Position numbers and translations under genes: made by a program
Shown here: piece by piece, positions 15,945-24,921 of the stretch
Layout: each line of letters opens with the position of its first letter
Numbering within the stretch: the stretch's first letter is position 1
Notes under the pieces: model-generated
Databases searched by the model: none
Told to the model about the DNA's origin: nothing
What the model saw: the letters and a program-made list of their open reading frames with translations, nothing else
NCBI GenBank assembly: GCA_900757195.1
Contig: CAAEMZ010000017.1
Location: forward strand, 18,849-82,848
Length of the DNA: 64,000 bases
From: Lachnospiraceae bacterium
Lineage (GTDB): Bacteria; Bacillota; Clostridia; Lachnospirales; Lachnospiraceae
Direction: 5' to 3'

Positions 15945-17324
15945 TTAATAATACATAACGACAGGAACGCCGATATCAATATTCCAGTAAATATTGGACA
16001 CCGCATCATACGGGGTGTTAATACATCCGTGGGAACCCGCATTCAGATACTCCGAACCGCCGTATACCGACCGCCAGAGGGAATCATGGATTCCTATACC
16101 GCCGACAACCTGAATCCAGAAATCTACCGGCTGACGGTAGTCATCTCCGGTCAGAACGATATTCCGGCTGTAACTGCACACATAATAGACGCCGGACGGC
16201 GTCCCGTGTCCCGTACTCATGGTTCCCGATGTAATCGGTGTGGAAACGATCAGCTCCCCGTTAATGTAATACCACAGATACTGGCCTGACAGGTCGATCT
16301 CGATATAGGTATTGCCGATATCGTCCGGTGAATTCGGGTCCACTCCCGGGTATGGCGTCATATAATAGGCCGGATCCCGGCGAACCACCCGTTTATTGAC
16401 CAGGTCGTCCATCAATGGCCCGATTTCAGAATCCACAGAGGTTCCCCATCCGTAAGTTCCCGGGTCCACCGTCATCGTATAGCCCCTGGAGGACCAGAAG
16501 TCCCGGTAAACGCCCACCGTATCATGCCGGTAAGCCAGTTCACACAGATAATCATAAGCCGCCCCTTCATCAATATAAAGGTTGCCTTCGCCATCCTTCC
16601 GCACCCAGTTCCAGATCTGGTCTCTGCCGATCTTTTCCTCCGTACCGTGGAAGTTATAGGTGACTTCGGCTTTACAAAGCTCCTCCACCTTTTTCAGTTC
16701 GTTTTGGATCTCCGGTGATTCGGAAGTGATCTGCGGCGTCTCATAGCATCCCGACGCATCCAGATTGATTTCCGGCTTTCCTTCCGCCAGGGTATCCGCA
16801 ATCGCCTTTTTCAGCGCTTCCTTTTTTATCGTATTTCCCTTCACCGCCTCGGTCAGATGCACACCGCTCTCATCGATCACCAGCGAAGCATCCGACGGCG
16901 CCGTCATTTCCTGGGTCACACAGCGCAGGCCGTCGATTTCCTGGTCCAGTTTTGCCTGATCCCATTCACAGGCGGCTTCCACCGTATACTCGGTGCGGGT
17001 GAAAAATTTCACCGGCCATGCCCAGCCCATCTCTTTCTTTTTTATCTCGTCAACTTCATCAAAATTATAATAAAAACCAATGCTTTTTCCGGAAAGGACG
17101 ATCGGCTCTCCGTCAATCGGCACCACCTTCAGCGCATAGTCTTTCATCGAATCCAGCAAAGCTTCCTTCACCGCCTCCGGAGACGTATCGGAAACATTTC
17201 CGCCATTAATATATGTGTTCGGGTAAAATACCTGATAAAAATAAATCGAGATACCGACATAACACACTGCCAGAAACCCCAAAACACCTGCTGTCACAAT
17301 CACTGCTATCTTCTTCTTACTCAT
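15945..17324 (-). CDS. L,D-transpeptidase with peptidoglycan-binding-like domain (YkuD family)
   Basis: 459 residues, one N-terminal membrane anchor (IAVIVTAGVLGFLAVCYVGI) and an extracellular body. Residues about 40-300 resemble the PG_binding_4 tandem domains found before YkuD in clostridial enzymes. The C-terminal YkuD domain has HGTPSGVYYV and the catalytic GIHDSLW and GSHGCINTP, with catalytic Cys and His. It forms 3-3 peptidoglycan cross-links or attaches proteins to the wall. Single-gene unit with its own terminator, divergent from the small DUF1540 gene. Confidence 0.94.
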   Translation of the reverse strand: MSKKKIAVIVTAGVLGFLAVCYVGISIYFYQVFYPNTYINGGNVSDTSPEAVKEALLDSMKDYALKVVPIDGEPIVLSGKSIGFYYNFDEVDEIKKKEMGWAWPVKFFTRTEYTVEAACEWDQAKLDQEIDGLRCVTQEMTAPSDASLVIDESGVHLTEAVKGNTIKKEALKKAIADTLAEGKPEINLDASGCYETPQITSESPEIQNELKKVEELCKAEVTYNFHGTEEKIGRDQIWNWVRKDGEGNLYIDEGAAYDYLCELAYRHDTVGVYRDFWSSRGYTMTVDPGTYGWGTSVDSEIGPLMDDLVNKRVVRRDPAYYMTPYPGVDPNSPDDIGNTYIEIDLSGQYLWYYINGELIVSTPITSGTMSTGHGTPSGVYYVCSYSRNIVLTGDDYRQPVDFWIQVVGGIGIHDSLWRSVYGGSEYLNAGSHGCINTPYDAVSNIYWNIDIGVPVVMYY

Positions 17325-17469
17325 TTTTTATTTTCCCCGTTAAATCCAGAGCCGACTGAATTTAATCTTCCTTTTCCCGTATAAAATCAAATCTGCGTTA
17401 CATACTAACATGTGTAAACCCTTGATGGATTTATAAAATAACCAATCAATTTTGAAAGGAGCCTACAAC

Positions 17470-17631
17470 ATGAGTAAAAATGCTTGTATCCAGTGTTCGA
17501 TCAAAGAATGCAAACACCACTGCGGAGATGAAAACTACTGCAGCTTAAACCAGATTAAAGTCGGCACCCACGAAAATCACCCGACAAAAATTGAATGTAC
17601 CGACTGCGAATCCTTCGTTCTCAGAGCATAA
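17470..17631 (+). CDS. DUF1540 small cysteine-rich protein
   Basis: 53-residue protein (MSKNACIQCS... ending ESFVLRA) preceded by AAAGGAG 10 bases upstream and followed by a terminator. Cysteines in CIQCS, ECKHHCG, YCS and ECTDCESF give the DUF1540 pattern, thought to bind a metal such as zinc; function unknown. It is divergent from the L,D-transpeptidase gene and convergent with the aldose-epimerase gene. Confidence 0.85.
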   Translation: MSKNACIQCSIKECKHHCGDENYCSLNQIKVGTHENHPTKIECTDCESFVLRA

Positions 17632-17663
17632 TGCTTTAAAACAGGGATAACATCTGTACAGAC

Positions 17664-17703
17664 GAGTGGGCAACTTGCGGGCTGCCCACTCATTCTTATT
17701 TTT
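17664..17703. terminator. Terminator after the DUF1540 gene
   Basis: A 9-bp GC-rich stem (17664-17672 with 17683-17691) is followed by ATTCTTATTTTTT on the plus strand. It lies between two convergent genes. Confidence 0.85.
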
Positions 17704-18611
17704 TAAGAAAATTCAATAAAATATGCCGCTTCAAAAACTTCATTCGGTTCAAGGCGCTGTATCCAGTCCTTCTCTCTCAAATCTCCTGAAAATCCCTCAT
17801 TATCACAGCGGCCGTACCATGGTTCGATACATATGAACGGCGCCTGCTTTTCCGGCGGCGACCATACGCCAAAGACCGGCGCAGCACAGGTCAGCGTCAC
17901 ATACGGCCTTTTATCCGGACGCATGAGGCGGATCCGGGTCGTCTGCTTCTCAAAAATCATCGTATCCTGCTTAAAGGTGTCTCTGCGGAGACGATAAAGA
18001 CCGTGCTCCAGAGGCAGCTCCTGTTCTTTGTTCTCATAAAGTCCCCGGCGGCTGAGGGAATGATATTTCGGATTGCCGCGCCCCTCCATCTCAAAGCCGA
18101 GATAGTAATCCGTCTGCAGCTCGCCCTTCTTCAGCGGACACCGGAACGCCGGATGACCGCCGATGGAAAAGTACATCGGCTCCGTATCTTTATTGGTAAC
18201 CACCCACCGCACTTCCAGAATCCGGCCCCGCAGCCGGTATCGGATCGCCAGATGAAAATCAAAGGGATAGCTTTTTTTCGTTTTTTCATCCGAATCCAGA
18301 ACAAACCATATCTGATCCTCGGTCTCAGCGCTCTTGCTGAAAATCATATCCCGGGCAAAGCCATGCCGCGGCATCAGATATTCACGGCCTTTGTGCCGGT
18401 AAAGCTGTCCGTTCAGCGCCCCCACAAAAGGAAATAAAATCGGAGAACGCCTGCCCCAATACTCCGGATCGCCGTTCCAGATGTACTCTGTCTTATTTTT
18501 CGCATCCTTGACAGACATCAGTTCCGCTCCGAGATTATTCACATATACAACCAGGTCTTCGTTTCGAAGGAGATAAAACCTGGACACCTGCTTTCTTCTA
18601 AAAAGACCCAT
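17703..18611 (-). CDS. Aldose 1-epimerase family protein (LacX-like)
   Basis: 302-residue galactose-mutarotase-like protein. The family landmarks are IWNGDPEYWGRRSPILFPFVG near the N-terminus, PRHGFARDM, the central SIGGHPAFRCP with the catalytic-type His, and IEPWYGRCD. LacX-type members act on hexose or hexose-phosphate anomers; the substrate here is unknown. The start is ATG 18611 with GGGGGTG upstream; the nine codons before it include that site. It stands alone, with an unusual regulatory-looking region upstream. Confidence 0.9.
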   Translation of the reverse strand: MGLFRRKQVSRFYLLRNEDLVVYVNNLGAELMSVKDAKNKTEYIWNGDPEYWGRRSPILFPFVGALNGQLYRHKGREYLMPRHGFARDMIFSKSAETEDQIWFVLDSDEKTKKSYPFDFHLAIRYRLRGRILEVRWVVTNKDTEPMYFSIGGHPAFRCPLKKGELQTDYYLGFEMEGRGNPKYHSLSRRGLYENKEQELPLEHGLYRLRRDTFKQDTMIFEKQTTRIRLMRPDKRPYVTLTCAAPVFGVWSPPEKQAPFICIEPWYGRCDNEGFSGDLREKDWIQRLEPNEVFEAAYFIEFS

Positions 18612-18905
18612 TTTCACACCCCCGTGCTCATTTGTCAAACTATACTAATTTTAGCACATCGACACAAATATAACAATGCGGATTCCCTGAAATTCCCCGA
18701 AACTTCTCGGAATCAAACAATAACTCAAAGTTATCGTTTCAATAAGTATTATATATTTTACTTTCTACAGAAAGCCTCCTATAATGTAAATCAAGGTTAT
18801 ATTATTTATGGAGCTTACGTTGGCAAATGGTCTTTTGATCCGAACCATTTGCCGACCATCCATCTACCTTTTGCTAGTCAGAAATTATGCTAAACTCTCA
18901 CTCAA
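18612..18905. promoter_or_regulatory. Intergenic region with LysR-type palindromes and an inverted repeat
   Basis: No gene is supported here. ATAACTCAAAGTTAT (18720-18734) is a perfect ATAAC-N5-GTTAT palindrome, the shape of LysR-family operators. A looser copy lies at about 18780-18800. GGCAAATGGT (18822-18831) pairs with ACCATTTGCC (18844-18853). The LysR gene on the right could bind here, but it points its 3' end at this region. Confidence 0.4.
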
Positions 18906-18946
18906 AAAAAGTACCACTTTTTGTCCCTCCAAAAGTGGTACTTTTT
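18906..18946. terminator. Terminator after the first LysR gene
   Basis: A 16-bp stem (18906-18921 with 18931-18946) whose arms are A/T-rich at both ends, so it can work in either direction. It lies 20 bases past the LysR stop. Confidence 0.88.
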
Positions 18947-18966
18947 GACGTCTTACTTTCAGTTTT

Positions 18967-19944
18967 TTAACGGCTTTCCCTGGATTCTTTCGAATTCCAG
19001 TCACCGTTCCACTCCACACTCGTATCCGCATAGTACACATACCGAAACTCTCTGTGAGCTTCCAGATATTCTACCGTAAACTGCATAAATTTATTCATCG
19101 CATGGGTCCTCGGACGGTTTTTTAAAACAAAAAAGCCGATATCCCAGTTAAATCCTTCTTTGATCGTCAGCGCCTTCACATGGGGCAGCGGATTCTTTTC
19201 AACCAGCGGTCGCGGCAGTATGGACACCCCAAAATTCGACTCCACCATCTTCAAAAGGAAATCCCACTGGCTGCTCTTCGCCGTCACATTCGGCGTGAAC
19301 CCCGCCTGCATACAAAGCTGCATAATATCGTCATACAAAAGATACTGTTCATTAACAAGGACAAAATTCTCATCCTTGACGTCTTTAATACTGATACTGT
19401 CAAGTTCCGAATAACTCTTGCTCGTATTCACCGCCATCACTCCGTAATCATGGGTCAGCGGAATCACCTGTAAGTCCTTCGGGATCGGTACATTTTCCGA
19501 CAGCATCCCCAGCCCCAGATCCAGCCGTTCCGCCCTCAGCGCCGCATTAATATCCTTTGTGCCTTCTCCGGACACAGCGATCTTAATCCCCGGATACTTT
19601 TTCTGAAATTCACAGATCAGTTCAAAATAACACAAAAACCCCAGTATATTCGGTATGCCGATCTTTATCTCTCCCTGATTCGACAGGCGTACGTCCTCGA
19701 TCGTCTTATAAATATCGTTAAACTGCTGAAGCAGAAAAACGGCCTTCCGGAGCAGCGCTTCGCCGGTATCCGTCAATTCGAAGCTCTTATTCGTCCGTGC
19801 GATCAGCACCGTATTCAGCTCTTCTTCCAGCAGCCGGATACTTTTGCTCAGAGCCGGCTGAGACAAATGCAGATTTTCCGAAGCCTTTCGGAAATTCTTC
19901 GTTTTTGCCAGTTCTGTAAAATATTCCAGTTGTCGAATATCCAT
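18967..19944 (-). CDS. LysR-family transcriptional regulator
   Basis: 325 residues. The winged HTH occupies residues 1-60 (MDIRQLEYFTELAKTKNFRK, LHLSQPALSKSIRLLEEEL). The effector domain follows from about 90 (GEIKIGIPNILG) to 300. An AGGGGG site precedes the ATG at 19944. There is no divergent partner gene; the next gene upstream (glf) runs the same way. ATAAC-N5-GTTAT sites lie beyond its 3' end in front of the aldose-epimerase gene. The effector is unknown. Confidence 0.92.
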   Translation of the reverse strand: MDIRQLEYFTELAKTKNFRKASENLHLSQPALSKSIRLLEEELNTVLIARTNKSFELTDTGEALLRKAVFLLQQFNDIYKTIEDVRLSNQGEIKIGIPNILGFLCYFELICEFQKKYPGIKIAVSGEGTKDINAALRAERLDLGLGMLSENVPIPKDLQVIPLTHDYGVMAVNTSKSYSELDSISIKDVKDENFVLVNEQYLLYDDIMQLCMQAGFTPNVTAKSSQWDFLLKMVESNFGVSILPRPLVEKNPLPHVKALTIKEGFNWDIGFFVLKNRPRTHAMNKFMQFTVEYLEAHREFRYVYYADTSVEWNGDWNSKESRESR

Positions 19945-20005
19945 AGTTTTCCCCCTTTCGTTTTATCCCCATCATTCACCCTTATATTCTGCCATTATAA
20001 CATAA

Positions 20006-20036
20006 AAATGCGCCGCATTGAATATGCAGCGCATTT
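20006..20036 (-). terminator. Terminator of the glycan operon
   Basis: AAATGCGC (20006-20013) pairs with GCGCATTT (20029-20036), with an extra GCAT/ATGC inner stem, then TTATG on the minus strand. It lies just past the glf stop. Confidence 0.75.
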
Positions 20037-20048
20037 CTTTGACCTGAA

Positions 20049-21146
20049 TTATAATTCTTTTTTCACCAGCGCCAGAGCGGCTTCGATGACTTTGTCCATA
20101 TCGTAGTACTGATAATTTCCGAGCCGTCCGCCGAAAATAACATTTTCTTCCTTCTCCGCCAGTTTTTTATAGGCTTCGAAACGGGCATTATTCTGCTCAT
20201 TATTTACCGGATAGTAAGGCTCCATGCCGACCTTCCATTCGGAAGAATATTCTCTGGAAATGACCGTCTTTTCCTGCTGACCGAATTCAAAATGTTTATG
20301 CTCAATGATCCGGGTATACGGCACTTCCCGCTCTGTGTAGTTGATTACCGCATTTCCCTGATAATTATCGCAGTCCAGGACTTCGGTTTCAAACCGTACG
20401 GAACGGTATTCCAGAGCGCCGAGCTGATAATCAAAAAACTCATCGATCATACCTGTAAACAGAATTTTATCTGCGATTTCCGGATTCTCTTTAATGAATT
20501 CGAAATAATCGGTTTCTGTCTTAACATCCACACCGTCCAGCATTTTTTCAATAATCTTCGTATAACCGCCCATAGGGATTCCCTGGAAACGGTCATTGAA
20601 ATAATTATTGTCATAGGTGAACCGCAGCGGCAGACGTTTGATAATAAAGGCCGGAAGCTCCGTACAGTCTCTTCCCCACTGTTTTTCGGTATAACCTTTG
20701 ACAAGCTTTTCATAAACATCCCGGCCGGCCAGTGAAAGGGCCTGCTCTTCAAGATTTTTCGGTTCTTCGATATGAAGCTCCGCAATCTGTTTTGCGATCA
20801 TATCCTTTGCCTCCTGCGGCGTACGGATATTCCACATCTTGCTGAAGGTATTCATATTAAACGGCAGGTTGTAGAGCTCGTCCTTATATACAGCGACCGG
20901 AGAGTTAATGTAATTATTAAATTCCGCAAACTGGTTCACATATTCCCAGATTTCTTTATTGGATGTATGGAAAATATGCGCGCCGTATTTATGCACATTG
21001 ATTCCTTCAATTTCCTCACAGTAAACATTTCCACCGATATGGTTCCGTTTGTCAATGACAAGACAGGTTTTTCCCCGTTTCTTTGCTTCGTAAGCAAAAA
21101 CAGAACCAAATAACCCTGCGCCAACTACTAAATAATCGTATTTCAT
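20049..21146 (-). CDS. glf: UDP-galactopyranose mutase
   Basis: 365-residue FAD enzyme that converts UDP-galactopyranose to UDP-galactofuranose in the cytoplasm. The dinucleotide-binding start is DYLVVGAGLFGSVFAYEAKK, followed by VIDKRNHIGGNVYCE, YGAHIFHTSN, and the C-terminal RVNN-equivalent GRLGNYQYYDMDKVIEAAL. Two ATGs open it; ATG 21146 has better spacing to GAGGAG. It is the last gene of the glycan operon and implies that the exported polymer contains galactofuranose. Confidence 0.97.
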   Translation of the reverse strand: MKYDYLVVGAGLFGSVFAYEAKKRGKTCLVIDKRNHIGGNVYCEEIEGINVHKYGAHIFHTSNKEIWEYVNQFAEFNNYINSPVAVYKDELYNLPFNMNTFSKMWNIRTPQEAKDMIAKQIAELHIEEPKNLEEQALSLAGRDVYEKLVKGYTEKQWGRDCTELPAFIIKRLPLRFTYDNNYFNDRFQGIPMGGYTKIIEKMLDGVDVKTETDYFEFIKENPEIADKILFTGMIDEFFDYQLGALEYRSVRFETEVLDCDNYQGNAVINYTEREVPYTRIIEHKHFEFGQQEKTVISREYSSEWKVGMEPYYPVNNEQNNARFEAYKKLAEKEENVIFGGRLGNYQYYDMDKVIEAALALVKKEL

Positions 21147-21188
21147 CATCTTCTCCTCATTTCATCTTCACGGTCCTGCCCTTCCCGG

Positions 21189-22127
21189 CTAGCCCGTAAT
21201 CTTTCTTAAAACCCGGTTCACCATGCCGCGGCCGCCAACCATGTGGTAGTCTTCCATAATGTCCAGGATCTCTTTCACCAGTTGTTTTATGTTCGCCGGA
21301 CGGTATTCGATCAGATCCGGCACAATGAAACGGAGAAACCAGTTCGTATACGCCTTCTCCCATCGTTTCAGAAAACCTTTTTTATACCAGAAATCTGTAA
21401 TAATCCGCATGTTCCGGACATGCTGGGCCAGCCGGCGTTCGCTTTCATCCCCATACCGGTTCATCAGCGATCCCTGGCGGAAGCACTGATAATAATGCAG
21501 CTTGTCGCTGATAAACTGGATTCCCCTTGCCTGCGGCGCCGCCTGGAAAATAAAAACAAGATCCTCGCCGAACAAAACGTCTTCCGGGAATTTTAAATGT
21601 CTTTTTATTAAAAATTCTCTGGAAAAAGCCCGGTCCCAGGCAAATGGATTGCCGCTCGGCTCCTTAAACAGCGCATCGGGAACGAATTTCGGATAGTATA
21701 CGTCCCGGCAGCTCAGATTCCAGACAAACCACGGGTCCGGTTCCGGAATTTCCGGGAACGGTGTCGAGCCGAATACGATAATATCCGCATTATGATTCAG
21801 ATGTTCTTCATACACACGCTCACAGGCATTTTTAGCAAGGTAGTCGTCCGAATCCAGGAAGATCACCATCTCTCCCGTCGCCACAGCCAATCCGGCATTT
21901 CTGGCAGAAGCCAGGCCGCCGTTTTCCTTTTCGACCAGTTGAATCCGGTGATCCAGCTCCATATATTTGCGGAGAATCGCCACGGAATTATCTTTTGTAC
22001 CGTCATTCACACCAATAATCTCGATGTCCAGCAGCGTCTGGTGAATAACACTTTCCAGACACCGGCTCAAATAATTTTCAACATTATATATTGGTATAAC
22101 TACCGAGACTTTCGGCCGTTTTTCCAT
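21189..22127 (-). CDS. Family 2 glycosyltransferase
   Basis: 312-residue GT2 enzyme. The nucleotide-sugar-binding start is KVSVVIPIYNVENYLSRCL, with NDGTKDNS, the DxD-type metal motif FLDSDDYLA, and a C-terminal segment of unknown acceptor specificity. No membrane segment is obvious, so it acts on the cytoplasmic face before export. Start at ATG 22127 with GGGAGG upstream. It overlaps the end of the upstream glycosyltransferase gene by 28 bases, a sign of translational coupling. Confidence 0.93.
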   Translation of the reverse strand: MEKRPKVSVVIPIYNVENYLSRCLESVIHQTLLDIEIIGVNDGTKDNSVAILRKYMELDHRIQLVEKENGGLASARNAGLAVATGEMVIFLDSDDYLAKNACERVYEEHLNHNADIIVFGSTPFPEIPEPDPWFVWNLSCRDVYYPKFVPDALFKEPSGNPFAWDRAFSREFLIKRHLKFPEDVLFGEDLVFIFQAAPQARGIQFISDKLHYYQCFRQGSLMNRYGDESERRLAQHVRNMRIITDFWYKKGFLKRWEKAYTNWFLRFIVPDLIEYRPANIKQLVKEILDIMEDYHMVGGRGMVNRVLRKITG

Positions 22128-23302
22128 AATGATAAACCTCCCGCAATCTTTTTGCATCCAAGTTTGAAGGTATAAATGATGCCGTCATCTTTGACACTCT
22201 GAATACCTCCGAGAATCTTACCCGGAAGAAACGTAATCATTTTACCAATTTTATAAGAATAGGAATTCTGAATCTCACGTACCGCTTTGGATGTGTAGGC
22301 CGGCTGGTTCAGCGCTTTCTGCGTATAATAAGCGACCGGATCATCCACCAGTTTTTTTACGTCCTTCCACTTATAGCTTTCAAAATATTTCGGGTTCATA
22401 GTGCCCTTTTCAAAGTCATCCCTGAATTCCAGCGCCGCGCGCTCAATAAAAATGTATTTATATTTCGGCGCCAGTCTGCCGAAATTCCACATGTAGGAAT
22501 CGTATTTGATCCGTTTATTCACACATTCCAGACGTCCCCGGTTCACCGGGTTTGTATCCAGGAATCTCTGCATTTCTTCGTATTCATCACATACACAGAA
22601 CACTTTTCCCGGAGAATTTACCGAAGAATTTTCATTATCCTGGCGATAGTGAAGGAAGGCATCCCGGATTAACTGAACGCGTTTTGCCAGCGCCATCACT
22701 TTAAAATTAAAGCTGGCATCCTGGAAAGAAGCTCCCGGCGTTTCGTTGAAACGGATATTGTTTTCCCGGATAAAATCCTTCCGGTAAATTGCAGACCAAA
22801 TGGTCGGTTTAATATTGAAAAATTCAACCATTTCCATCGGCGCTTTAAAATCCGTCGCCGGGCGGAAGGTCACGCCTTCCCTCGCCTTGGAGACAATTTC
22901 CACCTTTTCATTCCGTTCTCTCGGAATGGAATAATAATAATAAAAACCGGATTTGACCACATCCAGATGATTCTCGGATGCAATTTTATACAGCTTTTCG
23001 AACATATCCGGTTCCGCATAATCATCCGATTCCACGATTCCGATGTACTCGCCTTCGGCCATATCAAAACCGCGGTTCATGGAATTACCATAGCCGCTGT
23101 TCGGTTTTGTAATCACCTTAACTCTGCTGTCTTTATCCATATACTCCCGGATAATGGCCGGAGACGTATCTGTAGAACCATCATCCACACATATAATTTC
23201 AATATCTTTTAACGTCTGGGTAATAATGCTGTCCAGACACTGATGTAAATATTTTTCAACGTTATAAATCGGTACAACGATCGATACTTTTGGTTTTGCC
23301 AT
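22100..23302 (-). CDS. Family 2 glycosyltransferase with C-terminal extension
   Basis: 400 residues. The GT-A domain begins KVSIVVPIYNVEKYLHQCL, with VDDGSTDTSP and the metal-binding VESDDYAEPDM. A C-terminal region of roughly 170 residues is rich in aromatic and basic residues (YKYIFIERAALEF, SYKWKDVKKLV), seen in TagB- or teichoic-type clustered glycosyltransferases. AGGAGG precedes the start. It is 16 bases after the ABC ATPase. Sugar and acceptor are unknown. Confidence 0.92.
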   Translation of the reverse strand: MAKPKVSIVVPIYNVEKYLHQCLDSIITQTLKDIEIICVDDGSTDTSPAIIREYMDKDSRVKVITKPNSGYGNSMNRGFDMAEGEYIGIVESDDYAEPDMFEKLYKIASENHLDVVKSGFYYYYSIPRERNEKVEIVSKAREGVTFRPATDFKAPMEMVEFFNIKPTIWSAIYRKDFIRENNIRFNETPGASFQDASFNFKVMALAKRVQLIRDAFLHYRQDNENSSVNSPGKVFCVCDEYEEMQRFLDTNPVNRGRLECVNKRIKYDSYMWNFGRLAPKYKYIFIERAALEFRDDFEKGTMNPKYFESYKWKDVKKLVDDPVAYYTQKALNQPAYTSKAVREIQNSYSYKIGKMITFLPGKILGGIQSVKDDGIIYTFKLGCKKIAGGLSLWKNGRKSR

Positions 23303-23318
23303 AATTTTCCTCCTAAAC

Positions 23319-24059
23319 CTATCTATTTACCTGCATATATTCGTCGCAGACGTCATCCACCAGACCGCTCTTACGCACGTGGCCCTTTTCCAGCCAGATG
23401 GCATGATCGCACAGCTTCTTTACAGAATTAATATCGTGGGAAACATACAACAGGGTCGTTCCGCCCCCCAGCATCTCTTCCATTCGCTGGTAGCACTTCT
23501 GCTGGAACTGATAATCGCCGACGGATAAAATCTCATCCACGATCAGTATATCCGGCCGGACCATCGTCGCGATGGCAAAACCGAGCCGGGCCTGCATACC
23601 GGATGAAAAATTCTTGATCGGCACATCTAAAAACTGATGAAGCTCCGCAAAATCGACGATCTCATCAAAATGCTCCTGCATAAATTTCCGGGAATGACCG
23701 AGGACGGTCCCGTTCAGGAAAATATTTTCCCGGGCGGTCATATTATAGTCAAATCCCGCGCCCAGCTCGATCAGCGGCGCAATGCTGCCGTTAATCTGTA
23801 TACTTCCTTTATAGGGCCTTAATATACCGCAGGCCGCTTTCAAAAGGGTCGATTTCCCGGAACCGTTCACGCCGATCAGCCCCCAGGACTCGCCCCGTCT
23901 GACTTTCAGATCCACATCCTGAAGCGCCAGGAACTCCTGAAACATCAATTCACGTTTCACTAATTTTACAAAATATTCTTTTAAATCATTGATTTTTTCC
24001 GACGCCAGGTTAAACCGTATCGTCAGGTGATCAATATCCACAACGTATTCTTGTTCCAT
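23319..24059 (-). CDS. ABC exporter ATP-binding protein (TagH/Wzt-like)
   Basis: 246-residue ATPase of the polysaccharide/teichoic acid exporter class. Walker A is GVNGSGKSTLLKAACG, the signature is NFSSGMQARLGFA, and Walker B is PDILIVDEILSVGD, followed by HDINSVKKL. It keeps the long N-terminal stretch before Walker A typical of this class, but lacks the C-terminal carbohydrate-binding domain of some Wzt proteins, so export is probably not coupled to a capped chain end. It lies 11 bases after its permease gene. Confidence 0.95.
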   Translation of the reverse strand: MEQEYVVDIDHLTIRFNLASEKINDLKEYFVKLVKRELMFQEFLALQDVDLKVRRGESWGLIGVNGSGKSTLLKAACGILRPYKGSIQINGSIAPLIELGAGFDYNMTARENIFLNGTVLGHSRKFMQEHFDEIVDFAELHQFLDVPIKNFSSGMQARLGFAIATMVRPDILIVDEILSVGDYQFQQKCYQRMEEMLGGGTTLLYVSHDINSVKKLCDHAIWLEKGHVRKSGLVDDVCDEYMQVNR

Positions 24060-24070
24060 CTACTGCACTC

Positions 24071-24859
24071 CTAGAAATATAAAATAAATTTATCCTGCGA
24101 CTTTTTAAACACAAACAGCCCGAAGATCAGCATCACAAATGCAAAGATCCATCCGCCCCAGAATATCCGCGCCGTCGGGAAACATCCATAAAGCACCAGG
24201 TCTCTGAAGTGTTCAACATAATAAAATGCCGGGTTCACCCAGGTCACCACCGTCTGCAGCCATCCCGGAAGCAGTTCCAGCGGATAGAATAACGGCGTCA
24301 GATACTGCCATGCCACCATAAAGGCGCCGTAAATATACTGCATATCCCGGAAAAATACATTGGCCGCAGAAAGGAAAAATCCAAGTCCGCAGGCAAAGAT
24401 GTACACCTGAATGACGAGAACAGGAATCGCCAGCATATACGGTGTAAACGCCGTCCGGGTAACAAGCATCACCAGCAGCAGCGCTCCGAGGGAAAATACA
24501 AAATCTACCATGGTACTTGTAATCCTCGATAAAGTAAAAATATACTTCGGCACATAAATCTTCTTAATCAGCGCCGAGTTGTCCAACACCGAATACATGG
24601 CCATCGTCGTTGAATTCCGGATGAAATCAAAGACGGCCTGTCCGGACAAAAGATATACCGGGAAATTTTCAATTCCGGCCCGGAACATATGGGAAAATAC
24701 AATCGTCATTACAATCATAATGAGCAATGGATTCAATATGCTCCAGAGGTATCCGAGAAAACTGCGCCGGTATTTCAGTTTCAAATCCCGGACGACAAGC
24801 TCCCTCAATAAATCCTTGTACTTAAAAAATGTGTTGATACGGTCTCTCATCAGTTCCAT
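24071..24859 (-). CDS. ABC exporter permease (TagG/Wzm-like)
   Basis: 262 residues with six predicted membrane segments. The cytoplasmic gate helix is LKYRRSFLGYLWSILNPLL, typical of ABC-2 polysaccharide exporters, and TPLFYPLELLPGW and NPAFYYVEHFRDLVLYG fit the family. It would move the finished undecaprenyl-linked glycan across the membrane. AAGGAGA lies 8 bases before the ATG. It pairs with the ATPase directly downstream. Confidence 0.95.
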   Translation of the reverse strand: MELMRDRINTFFKYKDLLRELVVRDLKLKYRRSFLGYLWSILNPLLIMIVMTIVFSHMFRAGIENFPVYLLSGQAVFDFIRNSTTMAMYSVLDNSALIKKIYVPKYIFTLSRITSTMVDFVFSLGALLLVMLVTRTAFTPYMLAIPVLVIQVYIFACGLGFFLSAANVFFRDMQYIYGAFMVAWQYLTPLFYPLELLPGWLQTVVTWVNPAFYYVEHFRDLVLYGCFPTARIFWGGWIFAFVMLIFGLFVFKKSQDKFILYF

Positions 24860-24921
24860 AACAGGAATCTCCTTAATTATAATATCGTTAATTTTGTCTT
24901 CTGCAGACGCCCCTCAGGGAA

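Noticed and set aside
18624..18893. 89-codon plus-strand frame in the intergenic region before the LysR gene
   Set aside because: No ribosome site, atypical composition, and it runs through palindromes that look regulatory.
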